A DNA stretch of 5,610 nt from Nitrospirales bacterium (GTDB taxonomy: Bacteria > Nitrospirota > Nitrospiria > Nitrospirales > UBA8639), in contig JAJDBO010000103.1 of NCBI GenBank assembly GCA_029261305.1, positions 1 through 5,610 of the forward strand, written 5' to 3'. Under the pieces are notes generated by a model, which searched no databases, was not told the origin of the DNA, and was given only the letters and a program-made list of their open reading frames with translations. Of this stretch, positions 1 to 5,127 are shown piece by piece (position 1 is the stretch's first letter; every line of letters starts with the position of its first letter). Made by a program: the position numbers and the translations under genes.

Positions 1-1566
1 ATTGTCGAGGTCATTGCTGGAGGGGACATTTCCACTGAGGCGTTTACGGGCGATGGAAAAACTGTGAATTCAGATTTTCTCAATGGCTTGGCCACCCCAG
101 AAGCTAAACAGCGTATGAATGGATGGCTCGTCGAACATGGGAAGGGTGAGAAGACGATCAATTACAAACTGCGTGATTGGCTGTTCAGTCGCCAACGCTA
201 TTGGGGCGAACCATTTCCAATCATTCATCTTGAAGATGGAACTACGAAATTAGTGCCAGAAGCTGATTTGCCCGTACTTTTACCAGAGCTAGAAGATTTT
301 CGTCCAAGTGGTGAATTTGAACCACCTTTGGCACGAGTACGTGATTGGGTGGAAGTCACCGACCCGGAGACGAAGGAGAAGGCGATACGCGACACCAACA
401 CCATGCCTCAATGGGCAGGCAGTTGTTGGTACTACCTTCGATTTTGTGATCCGTCCAATGATACCGAACCTTGGTCCAAAGAGGCCGAGCAACATTGGAT
501 GCCCGTGGATCTCTATGTGGGTGGTGCAGAACATGCGGTGCTTCATCTGCTGTATTCACGCTTTTGGCACAAAGTGTTGTTTGATCTCGGACTTGTGCAT
601 ACCAAGGAGCCCTTTCAGAAATTACTTAATCCTGGAATGATCTTGGGGTATAGCTATCGATACTTTGACAATAATTTGTCCGATGATCCTCACATTGAGG
701 TTAAGGCGTTCCCTTCCTCGGAAGTGCGTATTGATGATGAAACCCCACTGCATAAAAAATCTGGTGAGGAATTAAAGGCACGATGGGTTGGGGCGAAGGA
801 TGTAAAGTGGTCCGAAGATGAAAAACCTTTGCATCCGTTTCTTGAAGGCTTGGCGCTGGAAGAAGTGACGGAAAAGATGTCCAAAAGCCGTGGCAACGTG
901 GTGAATCCCGATGACGTGATTGCAGAATATGGTACTGATGCTTTGCGGCTCTACGAAATGTTCATGGGACCTTTGGATAAAGGCGCGCCATGGTCTACGG
1001 ATTCTATCCCTGGGGTCTCACGATTTTTGCAACGTGCCTATCGATTGTTTGTTGGGGAACAAGAGGGTGTGGACACGATTTCATTAATTGGAGGTTCCGG
1101 AACTCCAGAGCAGGCACGTTTGACAGCTGAAACCATTCATGGCGTGACGCAAGACTTGGAAGAAATGGGATTCAATACGGCCATATCCAAACTGATGGTC
1201 TTCGTGCGAGATATTTGTAAAAATGGACCATTGCCGCGTGCATCAGCCGAATCATTTTTGATGCTTCTGTCGCCATTTGCCCCGCATATCGCTGAAGAGC
1301 TGTGGATGCAAATGGGGAATACGCCGAGTATCGCCTTGCAGCCCTGGCCGACGTATGATGCGATGTTAATTATCAAGGAGGAAATGACCATTCCCTTGCA
1401 AGTGAATGGAAGGTTGCGAAGCAAAATTGTGGTCCCTGCCGATTCAAGTAAAGACGCAATCCTTGCCCTAGCTCAACAGGATGACAAGGTGGCGGAATGG
1501 TTGAAGGGGGCTACGCCTCGCAAGGTCATTTATGTGGAAAAAAAGTTGGTTAATTTTGTCGTGTAG
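1..1566 (+). CDS. leuS: Leucyl-tRNA synthetase, C-terminal part (5' end outside window)
   Basis: Class I aminoacyl-tRNA synthetase that charges tRNA-Leu in the cytoplasm. The frame is open from base 1, so only the last 521 residues, roughly the final 60 percent of a usual bacterial LeuRS, are visible. The HIGH motif and most of the CP1 editing domain lie upstream. In order: the end of CP1 and return to the catalytic core (AFTGDG then VNSDFLNGL), NYKLRDWLFSRQRYWG at visible residues 54-69, QWAGSCWYYLRF, VDLYVGGAEHAVLHLLYSRF, then an insertion of about 60 residues in the place of the leucine-specific domain, then the KMSKS loop at visible residues 292-296 (bases 874-888) with GNVVNPDDVI after it. 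The alpha-helical anticodon-binding domain follows, then the typical LeuRS C-terminal domain beginning QVNGRLRSKIVVPAD. No frameshift or missing motif is seen. It is first in the visible leuS-lptE-holA cluster; its promoter is outside the window. Confidence 0.98.
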   Translation: MVEVIAGGDISTEAFTGDGKTVNSDFLNGLATPEAKQRMNGWLVEHGKGEKTINYKLRDWLFSRQRYWGEPFPIIHLEDGTTKLVPEADLPVLLPELEDFRPSGEFEPPLARVRDWVEVTDPETKEKAIRDTNTMPQWAGSCWYYLRFCDPSNDTEPWSKEAEQHWMPVDLYVGGAEHAVLHLLYSRFWHKVLFDLGLVHTKEPFQKLLNPGMILGYSYRYFDNNLSDDPHIEVKAFPSSEVRIDDETPLHKKSGEELKARWVGAKDVKWSEDEKPLHPFLEGLALEEVTEKMSKSRGNVVNPDDVIAEYGTDALRLYEMFMGPLDKGAPWSTDSIPGVSRFLQRAYRLFVGEQEGVDTISLIGGSGTPEQARLTAETIHGVTQDLEEMGFNTAISKLMVFVRDICKNGPLPRASAESFLMLLSPFAPHIAEELWMQMGNTPSIALQPWPTYDAMLIIKEEMTIPLQVNGRLRSKIVVPADSSKDAILALAQQDDKVAEWLKGATPRKVIYVEKKLVNFVV

Positions 1567-1582
1567 CCTGAATGGTGTCCTG

Positions 1583-2254
1583 ATGAATGCTTACAGATAT
1601 TCGCGACCAATCCTTTTATTCGTGTTGAGCGTAAGCTTTCTGGTCTCGGGTTGTGGCTATCGCTTTACTGTGGAAGGAAGGGGGCCACAAATCGGGGGAG
1701 GGAATATTCAGGATAGTGGCCCACTTGTTCCGTTGATCATCCGAGATTTCCTCAATCGAACGTTTCACAGCAATCTGGAATTTACCTACACCAAATATAT
1801 GCGACAAGAATTTTCCGCGAGCAGTGGAGCCAAGGTGGTTCATGATGATGGCCAGGCTAATTTTGTGATGAAGGGGGAAATTGTGTCGGCTACTGTGCCG
1901 ACTTTGACATTTTCCACTACTGTGGCGAGGGAAAGTCGAGTGAATGTCGTGGTCAAAGTGACGGTCGAAGATCGAAAGACTGGACGAATTGTGTGGAGTG
2001 ATACCGCGACGGGGACAGCAGAGTTTTTTGTGAACCAGTCTTCTGATACGGAAACAGGGCAAGACCAATTGCAATTTAACCAAGTGCTTCAAGATCGCGC
2101 TTTGGAACAAGCTGGGCAAGAGGTGGCGGAAATTCTCGCCGCTGATTTCTGGGATGCTCGCGATCTTGGTACCTTTTCGCCTGGTGGAAAAAAGCCAGTG
2201 GCCAACTCTTTGGATCCTGATCCGCGATCGTCTGCGACCGGCATTAAAAATTAG
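1583..2254 (+). CDS. lptE: LPS-assembly lipoprotein LptE
   Basis: Outer-membrane lipoprotein that, in the known system, plugs the LptD barrel and helps insert lipopolysaccharide into the outer leaflet. The 223-residue product begins with a basic n-region (R5, R8) and a hydrophobic stretch at residues 9-22, and has a lipobox VSGC at 21-24, so C24 would be the lipidated residue. It is followed by GYRF, the usual LptE start of the mature protein. The rest matches the family pattern: a short strand leading to IRDFLNRTFHSNLE, a helix with YMRQEF, then ANFVMKGEI and VKVTVEDRKTGRIVW strands, and a C-terminal helix. The ATG at 1583 was chosen because it gives a normal lipoprotein signal; an in-frame ATG at 1532 would overlap leuS and add 17 unneeded residues. 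The gene starts 16 bases after the leuS stop, without a strong Shine-Dalgarno sequence, so translational coupling is likely. The primary sequence of LptE is poorly conserved, so the call leans also on context. Confidence 0.88.
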   Translation: MNAYRYSRPILLFVLSVSFLVSGCGYRFTVEGRGPQIGGGNIQDSGPLVPLIIRDFLNRTFHSNLEFTYTKYMRQEFSASSGAKVVHDDGQANFVMKGEIVSATVPTLTFSTTVARESRVNVVVKVTVEDRKTGRIVWSDTATGTAEFFVNQSSDTETGQDQLQFNQVLQDRALEQAGQEVAEILAADFWDARDLGTFSPGGKKPVANSLDPDPRSSATGIKN

Positions 2255-2268
2255 AAACCCTTTTGTCG

Positions 2269-2286
2269 TTGGGGCGTAATCCCCAA
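2269..2286 (+). promoter_or_regulatory. Short hairpin between lptE and holA
   Basis: A perfect 6-bp inverted repeat, TTGGGG (2269-2274) and CCCCAA (2281-2286), with a 6-base loop. It ends 9 bases before the holA ATG, where a ribosome binding site would normally be, and no purine-rich Shine-Dalgarno sequence is visible there. There is no following T-run, so it is not an intrinsic terminator. It may tune translation of holA or be chance; nothing more can be said from sequence. Confidence 0.4.
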
Positions 2287-2295
2287 ACCTAATTC

Positions 2296-3345
2296 ATGAA
2301 ACCCTCAGAACTACCATCCATCCTGAAACGTAATGGTCTCGATTCGCTCTATCTCGTCGTCGGGGAAGAGGATTATTTTCGCGATGAGGCCATAGCGACA
2401 CTTCGTGCTTGGAAGAAAGCGGATGATACTGGAAAGAATGCAGACGCGAGTGGTAAGGACGACACGGTTCAGGATGATACCTTCTCCTGCGACCTTTTGT
2501 ATGGTGACGAAACCGATGCACAGGAAATCCTCTCTCGCGTGCAAGAAGTTCCGTTTTTTTCTGATCACCGATTGGTCATTCTAAAATGGACCGATAAGCT
2601 TTCTGCTAAAAATGGAGAAGCTTTAATCCCCTATTTTCAAGCCCCTAATGACTCCTGCACCTTTGTCCTTTCTGCGGGAAAACTCGATGGGCGAACAAAA
2701 TGGGTACAGACGTTAAAGTCTAAAGCCACGGTGATTGATTGTGCGCCGTTGTTTGACAATCATTGTCTAGGATGGGTGAAACAAGAAGCGGGTCGGTTGG
2801 GATTGAAATTAGATCAAGAAGCGGCCTTGTTGTTAAAGGACATTGCCGGTGAAGGATTGTATCGGGCTCGGCGCGAGTTGGATAAACTGGCGTTGTTTAT
2901 CCCGGCGGGCCAAATGATCACCGGGAATGATGTGGCTGCCGTTCAAGGAGCAGATACCGGAGCCTCGGTCTTTGACTTGGCTGGAGCGATTGCCGCCAAA
3001 AACCCTAGCCAGGCCCTGACGATTGTGGAGAAAAATCTTGAATCCGGAGAGGCGCCGCTTCGAATCTTGGGAGCGTTGTTGTGGCAGTATCGTCGGATGT
3101 GGAAAGCGAAAGACAGTTTGGCACGGGGAATCAATGAATCGAAAGTCGCTCGTTCGATTGGGCTGTCACCATACCGTCAGGGAGAGTTTTTTTCCTTAGT
3201 GAATCGATTCTCGTTGTTGCACTTTGGGAAGGCCTGGCAGGTCTTTGCCGAAACGGATTCGTCCTTGAAGGGTGGATCGTCTGGGTCCCCTCAGCGCGTG
3301 TTCCACGTACTGGTGTTTGCGCTGTGTCAGACTACGCAGGCGTGA
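2296..3345 (+). CDS. holA: DNA polymerase III delta subunit (clamp loader wrench)
   Basis: Delta subunit of the DnaX clamp-loader complex, which opens the beta sliding clamp for loading at primed DNA. The 349 residues are close to the family's usual length. The N-terminal domain opens with LYLVVGEEDYF (residues 18-28), the degenerate P-loop region typical of HolA, which does not bind ATP. The VPFFSDHRLVILK segment corresponds to the clamp-contacting region of the family. The second domain holds the AGEGLYRARRELDKLALF helix pair, and the C-terminal collar domain has ASVFDLAGAIAAKNPSQAL and LRILGALLWQYRRMWKAK, all characteristic. An Asp- and Lys-rich polar stretch at residues 42-62 (bases 2419-2481) looks like a species-specific loop insertion. 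The gene follows lptE by 41 bases in the order known from Escherichia coli (leuS-lptE-holA), where nadD comes next; here the cluster ends at a terminator instead. The ATG is the first in-frame start fitting the domain. Confidence 0.95.
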   Translation: MKPSELPSILKRNGLDSLYLVVGEEDYFRDEAIATLRAWKKADDTGKNADASGKDDTVQDDTFSCDLLYGDETDAQEILSRVQEVPFFSDHRLVILKWTDKLSAKNGEALIPYFQAPNDSCTFVLSAGKLDGRTKWVQTLKSKATVIDCAPLFDNHCLGWVKQEAGRLGLKLDQEAALLLKDIAGEGLYRARRELDKLALFIPAGQMITGNDVAAVQGADTGASVFDLAGAIAAKNPSQALTIVEKNLESGEAPLRILGALLWQYRRMWKAKDSLARGINESKVARSIGLSPYRQGEFFSLVNRFSLLHFGKAWQVFAETDSSLKGGSSGSPQRVFHVLVFALCQTTQA

Positions 3346-3358
3346 ACCTGTCAAAGAC

Positions 3359-3390
3359 GCACTTCTCCCTCCAAGGAAAAAGAGAGGTGC
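3359..3390. terminator. Bidirectional hairpin between convergent holA and rpsT
   Basis: A 9-bp stem, GCACTTCTC (3359-3367) with GAGAGGTGC (3382-3390), contains one G-U wobble and a 14-base loop. It lies midway in the 54-base gap between the converging stop codons of holA and rpsT. Read on the minus strand it is followed by GTCTTTG, a short U-rich tail, so it fits rpsT termination best. On the plus strand the tail is poor (TTGAAACC), so holA termination there is less certain. Confidence 0.5.
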
Positions 3391-3399
3391 TTGAAACCG

Positions 3400-3675
3400 T
3401 TAGGACTTGGTTTTTGTGGCGTTGACGCCCTTGGCAAGTCTGGAAATTTTGCGAGAAGCAGTTTTACGGTGGAGCGATCCTTTGGTGACGGCCTTAGAGA
3501 GGGCCGAAGTCGCATCCATAAGCAGGGTTTGGGCCAATTCTGTATTCTTTTCTGCCACTGCAGCCTTCACTTTTTTTATCACGGTTTTAGTCCCGTGAAT
3601 GATGGCTTTATTGCGCTGATGACGTTTGATCGATTGGCGAGCCCGTTTAATTGCAGATTTATGAACAACTGGCAT
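3400..3675 (-). CDS. rpsT: 30S ribosomal protein S20
   Basis: Small-subunit protein S20, which binds 16S rRNA near the bottom of the 30S body. The 91-residue product has the family's usual size, is very basic, and is built of three long helices. Characteristic segments are the N-terminal HKSAIKRARQSIKRHQRNKA, an internal TVIKKVKAAV helix, and the C-terminal KGSLHRKTASRKISRLAKGV, which corresponds to the KG.iHkn.AaRkKSRL signature of S20. The ATG is fixed by an excellent Shine-Dalgarno sequence 5 bases upstream. It is monocistronic in appearance: it converges on holA across a shared hairpin and diverges from pyrF. In many bacteria S20 sits near holA, so this neighbourhood is expected even though the orientation is opposite to the leuS cluster. 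Confidence 0.97.
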   Translation of the reverse strand: MPVVHKSAIKRARQSIKRHQRNKAIIHGTKTVIKKVKAAVAEKNTELAQTLLMDATSALSKAVTKGSLHRKTASRKISRLAKGVNATKTKS

Positions 3676-3680
3676 GTAAG

Positions 3681-3686
3681 TCCTCC
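3681..3686 (-). promoter_or_regulatory. Ribosome binding site of rpsT
   Basis: On the minus strand GGAGGA lies 5 bases before the rpsT ATG. It is the strongest Shine-Dalgarno match in front of a recognised gene in the window, as expected for a highly expressed ribosomal protein, and it settles the start codon. Confidence 0.85.
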
Positions 3687-3715
3687 ATGAGTAATTCTGG
3701 TCACGAACCTTTAAT
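3687..3715 (+). promoter_or_regulatory. Candidate promoter of pyrF
   Basis: TTTAAT at 3710-3715 matches the -10 consensus at five of six positions, 17 bases after a weak -35 (ATGAGT, 3687-3692). It would start transcription near 3722 and give a leader of about 50 bases. The -10 abuts that of the divergent rpsT promoter. The -35 is weak, so this is tentative. Confidence 0.3.
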
Positions 3716-3744
3716 TTTTAACATAGGACCCCCAGAAGGGTCAA
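3715..3744 (-). promoter_or_regulatory. Candidate sigma-70 promoter of rpsT
   Basis: On the minus strand, -35 TTGACC (3739-3744, five of six consensus bases), an 18-base spacer, and -10 TAAAAA (3715-3720, four of six). Predicted start is near 3708, giving a leader of about 30 bases carrying the GGAGGA site. A 5-bp dyad, GACCC (3727-3731) and GGGTC (3738-3742), overlaps the spacer and -35 and could be a weak operator or chance. Confidence 0.45.
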
Positions 3745-3756
3745 TGGGAATTGTGA

Positions 3757-3764
3757 AAGAAGGG
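3757..3764 (+). promoter_or_regulatory. Ribosome binding site of pyrF
   Basis: AAGAAGGG ends 9 bases before a TTG codon at 3774. This purine-rich site and the in-frame TAA at 3768-3770 identify TTG as the most likely pyrF start; the first in-frame ATG (3804) has no comparable site. Confidence 0.6.
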
Positions 3765-3773
3765 CAATAAGCG

Positions 3774-4499
3774 TTGTCGATAATTAATGCCATAGATCGG
3801 TTGATGGTGGCTTTGGATGTTCCTGATGCTCGGTCCGCCGAGTCACTGCTTGATCGGCTACAGGATTCCGTTCGGGTGGTCAAAATAGGGCTAGAGCTAT
3901 TTACGAGTGAGGGACCAGACATCGTCAAATTGGCTCAGGATCGGGGGAAACAGGTTTTTCTAGATCTCAAATTTTTCGATATCGATGAAACTGTAAAGCG
4001 AGCCACTGCTCGGGTAGCAGATCTCGGAGTACAATTTCTCACGGTTCATGCGCACCGAAAAACTATGCATGCGGCTATGGATGGGAAACAGGCTCAGCCG
4101 GAGTTGAAGATTCTGGCCGTCACCGTATTAACGAATTTTGATCTACGGGATATACAAGAAAGTGGATCGCCTTGGAGTATTTCGGAATTAGTTGTGGCCA
4201 GGGCCAAAGCTGCGGCAGAAGTGGGATGTCATGGTGTGGTCGCTTCAGGTCAAGAGCCGGAGGCCGTTCGGCAGGCGGTTGGTCAAACGTTGGCGATTGT
4301 GACGCCCGGTGTTCGACCAGTTGGTGCAGACACCCATGATCAGGCTCGGGTGACAACTCCAAGTCAGGCCATTGATCAGGGCTCGGACTATTTAGTGGTG
4401 GGGCGACCAATTCGGGATGCCGGTGATCCCCAGGCTGCGGCACAGGCCATTGTGATGGAAATGCAGGGAGCCTTTGACCGTCGCATGCCCAATAGGTAA
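3774..4499 (+). CDS. pyrF: Orotidine-5'-phosphate decarboxylase
   Basis: Catalyses decarboxylation of OMP to UMP, the last step of de novo pyrimidine synthesis, in the cytoplasm. The 241 residues fold as a single TIM barrel of normal length. The LMVALDVPD strand (residues 10-18) and VKIGLELF (36-43) supply D15 and K37. The catalytic block FLDLKFFDIDETV carries D64, K66 and D69 of the charged Asp-Lys-Asp network. VTVLTNFD (116-123) is the next conserved strand, and the phosphate-binding end shows VTPGVRP (176-182), DQARVTTP (189-196) and YLVVGRPI (206-213). The usual lhDIPnTV reads FFDIDETV here, and TVHAHRKTM replaces the TVHASGG form common in proteobacterial enzymes; the charged catalytic residues are intact, so it should be active. 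The start is TTG, supported by a spaced ribosome binding site and a stop just upstream. It diverges from rpsT and precedes tRNA-His; no pyr partner is adjacent. Confidence 0.96.
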   Translation: MSIINAIDRLMVALDVPDARSAESLLDRLQDSVRVVKIGLELFTSEGPDIVKLAQDRGKQVFLDLKFFDIDETVKRATARVADLGVQFLTVHAHRKTMHAAMDGKQAQPELKILAVTVLTNFDLRDIQESGSPWSISELVVARAKAAAEVGCHGVVASGQEPEAVRQAVGQTLAIVTPGVRPVGADTHDQARVTTPSQAIDQGSDYLVVGRPIRDAGDPQAAAQAIVMEMQGAFDRRMPNR

Positions 4500-4561
4500 C
4501 CCGGACAATCTCTGACAGTTCGTGGTGAGGCGATGTGGTAGTAAAACACCAAGTCCTTATC

Positions 4562-4590
4562 TTGCAGGCCTTCAGGGCATTTGCTAGTAT
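4562..4590 (+). promoter_or_regulatory. Candidate promoter upstream of tRNA-His (distal)
   Basis: TTGCAG (4562-4567) and TAGTAT (4585-4590) are separated by 17 bases, and the -10 is preceded by TGC, an extended -10 form. It would start near 4597, giving a 45-base 5' leader removed by RNase P. The match is moderate, and it competes with the closer candidate at 4603-4630. Confidence 0.35.
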
Positions 4591-4602
4591 CCCTTTCCGC
4601 TC

Positions 4603-4630
4603 TTGAGCAAGTCGTTTTCTCGTTCATAAG
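4603..4630 (+). promoter_or_regulatory. Candidate promoter upstream of tRNA-His (proximal)
   Basis: TTGAGC (4603-4608) and CATAAG (4625-4630), each four of six consensus bases, with a 16-base spacer. Predicted start lies only a few bases before the tRNA. It is as good a match as the distal candidate; the sequence does not decide between them, and no other tRNA is linked. Confidence 0.33.
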
Positions 4631-4641
4631 CAGCTCTGGAT

Positions 4642-4719
4642 GGTGGGTGTAGCTCAGTTGGTTAGAGCGCCGGGTTGTGGACCCGGAGGTCGCGGGTTCA
4701 ATTCCCGTCACTCACCCCA
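4642..4719 (+). tRNA. tRNA-His, anticodon GTG
   Basis: A complete cloverleaf can be drawn. Acceptor arm GTGGGTG (4643-4649) pairs with CACTCAC (4709-4715) with one G-U. The D arm is GCTC/GAGC. The anticodon stem CCGGG/CCCGG encloses the loop TTGTGGA, with anticodon GTG at 4677-4679. The variable loop is AGGTC, and the T arm is GCGGG/CCCGT with the loop TTCAATT. Identity is confirmed by G-1 at 4642 opposite C73 at 4716, the extra pair recognised by histidyl-tRNA synthetase. CCA is encoded (4717-4719). No intron or anomaly is visible. It stands alone, 142 bases after pyrF. Confidence 0.97.
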
Positions 4720-4882
4720 AAACTATTTCTTCCCTTTTTCTCTTTCCTTATCAAAGTCATAGAATTTTTTTTCAACTCCTTCCTTACATCATTCCCGCAA
4801 CTAAAACTTCATTTTAACACCTACACTAAGGTTTTAAATAAAACATTTTCCTTAAGTCTTTGCCACTACTAACTTTGAGGGA
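4720..4882. other. AT-rich spacer after tRNA-His, no gene seen
   Basis: This stretch is clearly richer in A and T than the genes to its left and is pyrimidine-rich on the plus strand, with T-tracts just after the tRNA and at 4765-4772. No credible coding frame, tRNA or repeat array is visible. A weak bulged hairpin at 4826-4856 is the only structure noticed. There is no copy of the tRNA 3' end here or further right that would mark an integrated element. Confidence 0.6.
4826..4856 (+). terminator. Weak hairpin downstream of tRNA-His, possible terminator
   Basis: The outer arms CTAAGG (4826-4831) and CCTTAAG (4850-4856) pair with one bulged A. Within them TTTT (4832-4835) can pair with AAAA (4840-4843) around an AAAT loop. 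The stem is AT-rich and the tail (TCTTTG) is only slightly U-rich. It may end the tRNA transcript, but it is over 100 bases downstream and the call is tentative. Confidence 0.25.
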
Positions 4883-4912
4883 TTGTCACCTGCGCTAGTG
4901 CGTACTTATAAT
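4883..4912 (+). promoter_or_regulatory. Near-consensus sigma-70 promoter of the Kelch gene leader
   Basis: -35 TTGTCA (4883-4888, five of six) and a perfect -10 TATAAT (4907-4912) are 18 bases apart, eleven of twelve consensus positions and the best promoter in the window. Predicted start is near 4919. The spacer holds an imperfect dyad centred on CTAG (4892-4901, GCGCTAGTGC), a conceivable operator. The resulting transcript would carry a long leader, about 150 bases to the ATG at 5068 or about 210 to the ATG at 5128. Confidence 0.65.
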
Positions 4913-4915
4913 CAC

Positions 4916-5081
4916 ATCCCTATTTAGAGGGGATCTGCATTTCACTTGCTACGTCATTCAATTCGACTTTTAGGAATGACGATTTGAGTGATTGAAGGTA
5001 AAGCCTTTAGATAAAGGTCTTTTAGGAAGTCTTCAATTGTCATTCATGGAGGAATGGCAATTTTAATATGCCTCCAGGAGG
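4916..5081 (+). promoter_or_regulatory. Candidate structured 5' leader with competing helices
   Basis: Successive inverted repeats lie between the promoter and the Kelch gene. (a) ATCCC 4916-4920 with GGGAT 4930-4934. (b) CGTCATTC 4952-4959 with GAATGACG 4974-4981. (c) ATTGAAG 4991-4997 with CTTCAAT 5031-5037, enclosing (d) CCTTT 5004-5008 with AAAGG 5013-5017 and an AGAT loop. (e) TGGAGG 5047-5052, containing a Shine-Dalgarno core, with CCTCCA 5071-5076. GTCATTC recurs at 5039-5045, so the strand GAATGAC (4974-4980) can pair either upstream in (b) or downstream around (c), just before the Shine-Dalgarno sequence. That is the architecture of a riboswitch-like or protein-sensing leader, but I recognise no known riboswitch class. 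Helices of 5-8 bp occur by chance, so function is inference. An independent small RNA is an alternative. Confidence 0.4.
4953..5046 (+). repeat. Two interleaved short direct repeats in the leader
   Basis: GTCATTCA occurs at 4953-4960 and 5039-5046, and CTTTTAGGAA at 4967-4976 and 5019-5028. The first copies lie in one stem-loop and the second copies flank the right arm of the next, suggesting a partial internal duplication or repeated binding sites. They do not form an array with regular spacing, so CRISPR is excluded. Confidence 0.5.
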
Positions 5082-5127
5082 CTTTGAGCGCGCTTTCGGA
5101 CGCTTTGAAAGATTCAAGGTACTTTTC

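Noticed and set aside
308..640. Plus-strand frame of 110 codons with an Arg run, and minus-strand frames of 67 and 85 codons within leuS
   Set aside because: They are shadows of the LeuRS catalytic domain in other frames; the conserved LeuRS motifs show which frame is coding.
1532..1582. Earlier ATG for lptE
   Set aside because: It would overlap leuS by 35 bases and put a second hydrophobic stretch before a complete lipoprotein signal that starts at 1583.
3391..3690. Two plus-strand frames across rpsT
   Set aside because: They are antisense shadows of a clear S20 gene and show no family features.
4599..4611. GCTCTTGAGC dyad as a pyrF terminator
   Set aside because: The loop would be two bases and the stem four, and it overlaps the proximal tRNA promoter candidate; it is not a credible terminator.
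4388..4711. Minus-strand frame of 107 codons beginning with TGIEPATSGSTTRRSNQLSY
   Set aside because: This is the well-known spurious product of reading antisense through a tRNA gene; it overlaps tRNA-His and the end of pyrF.
4675..4872. Plus-strand frame of 65 codons starting within the tRNA
   Set aside because: It begins in the tRNA anticodon loop and runs through AT-rich spacer; its composition is that of translated non-coding sequence.
4981..5046. Possible miniature transposon or intergenic repeat element
   Set aside because: The inverted repeats are nested within a would-be transcript rather than terminal, and no target-site duplication was found. A genome-wide search for copies would be needed to revive the idea.
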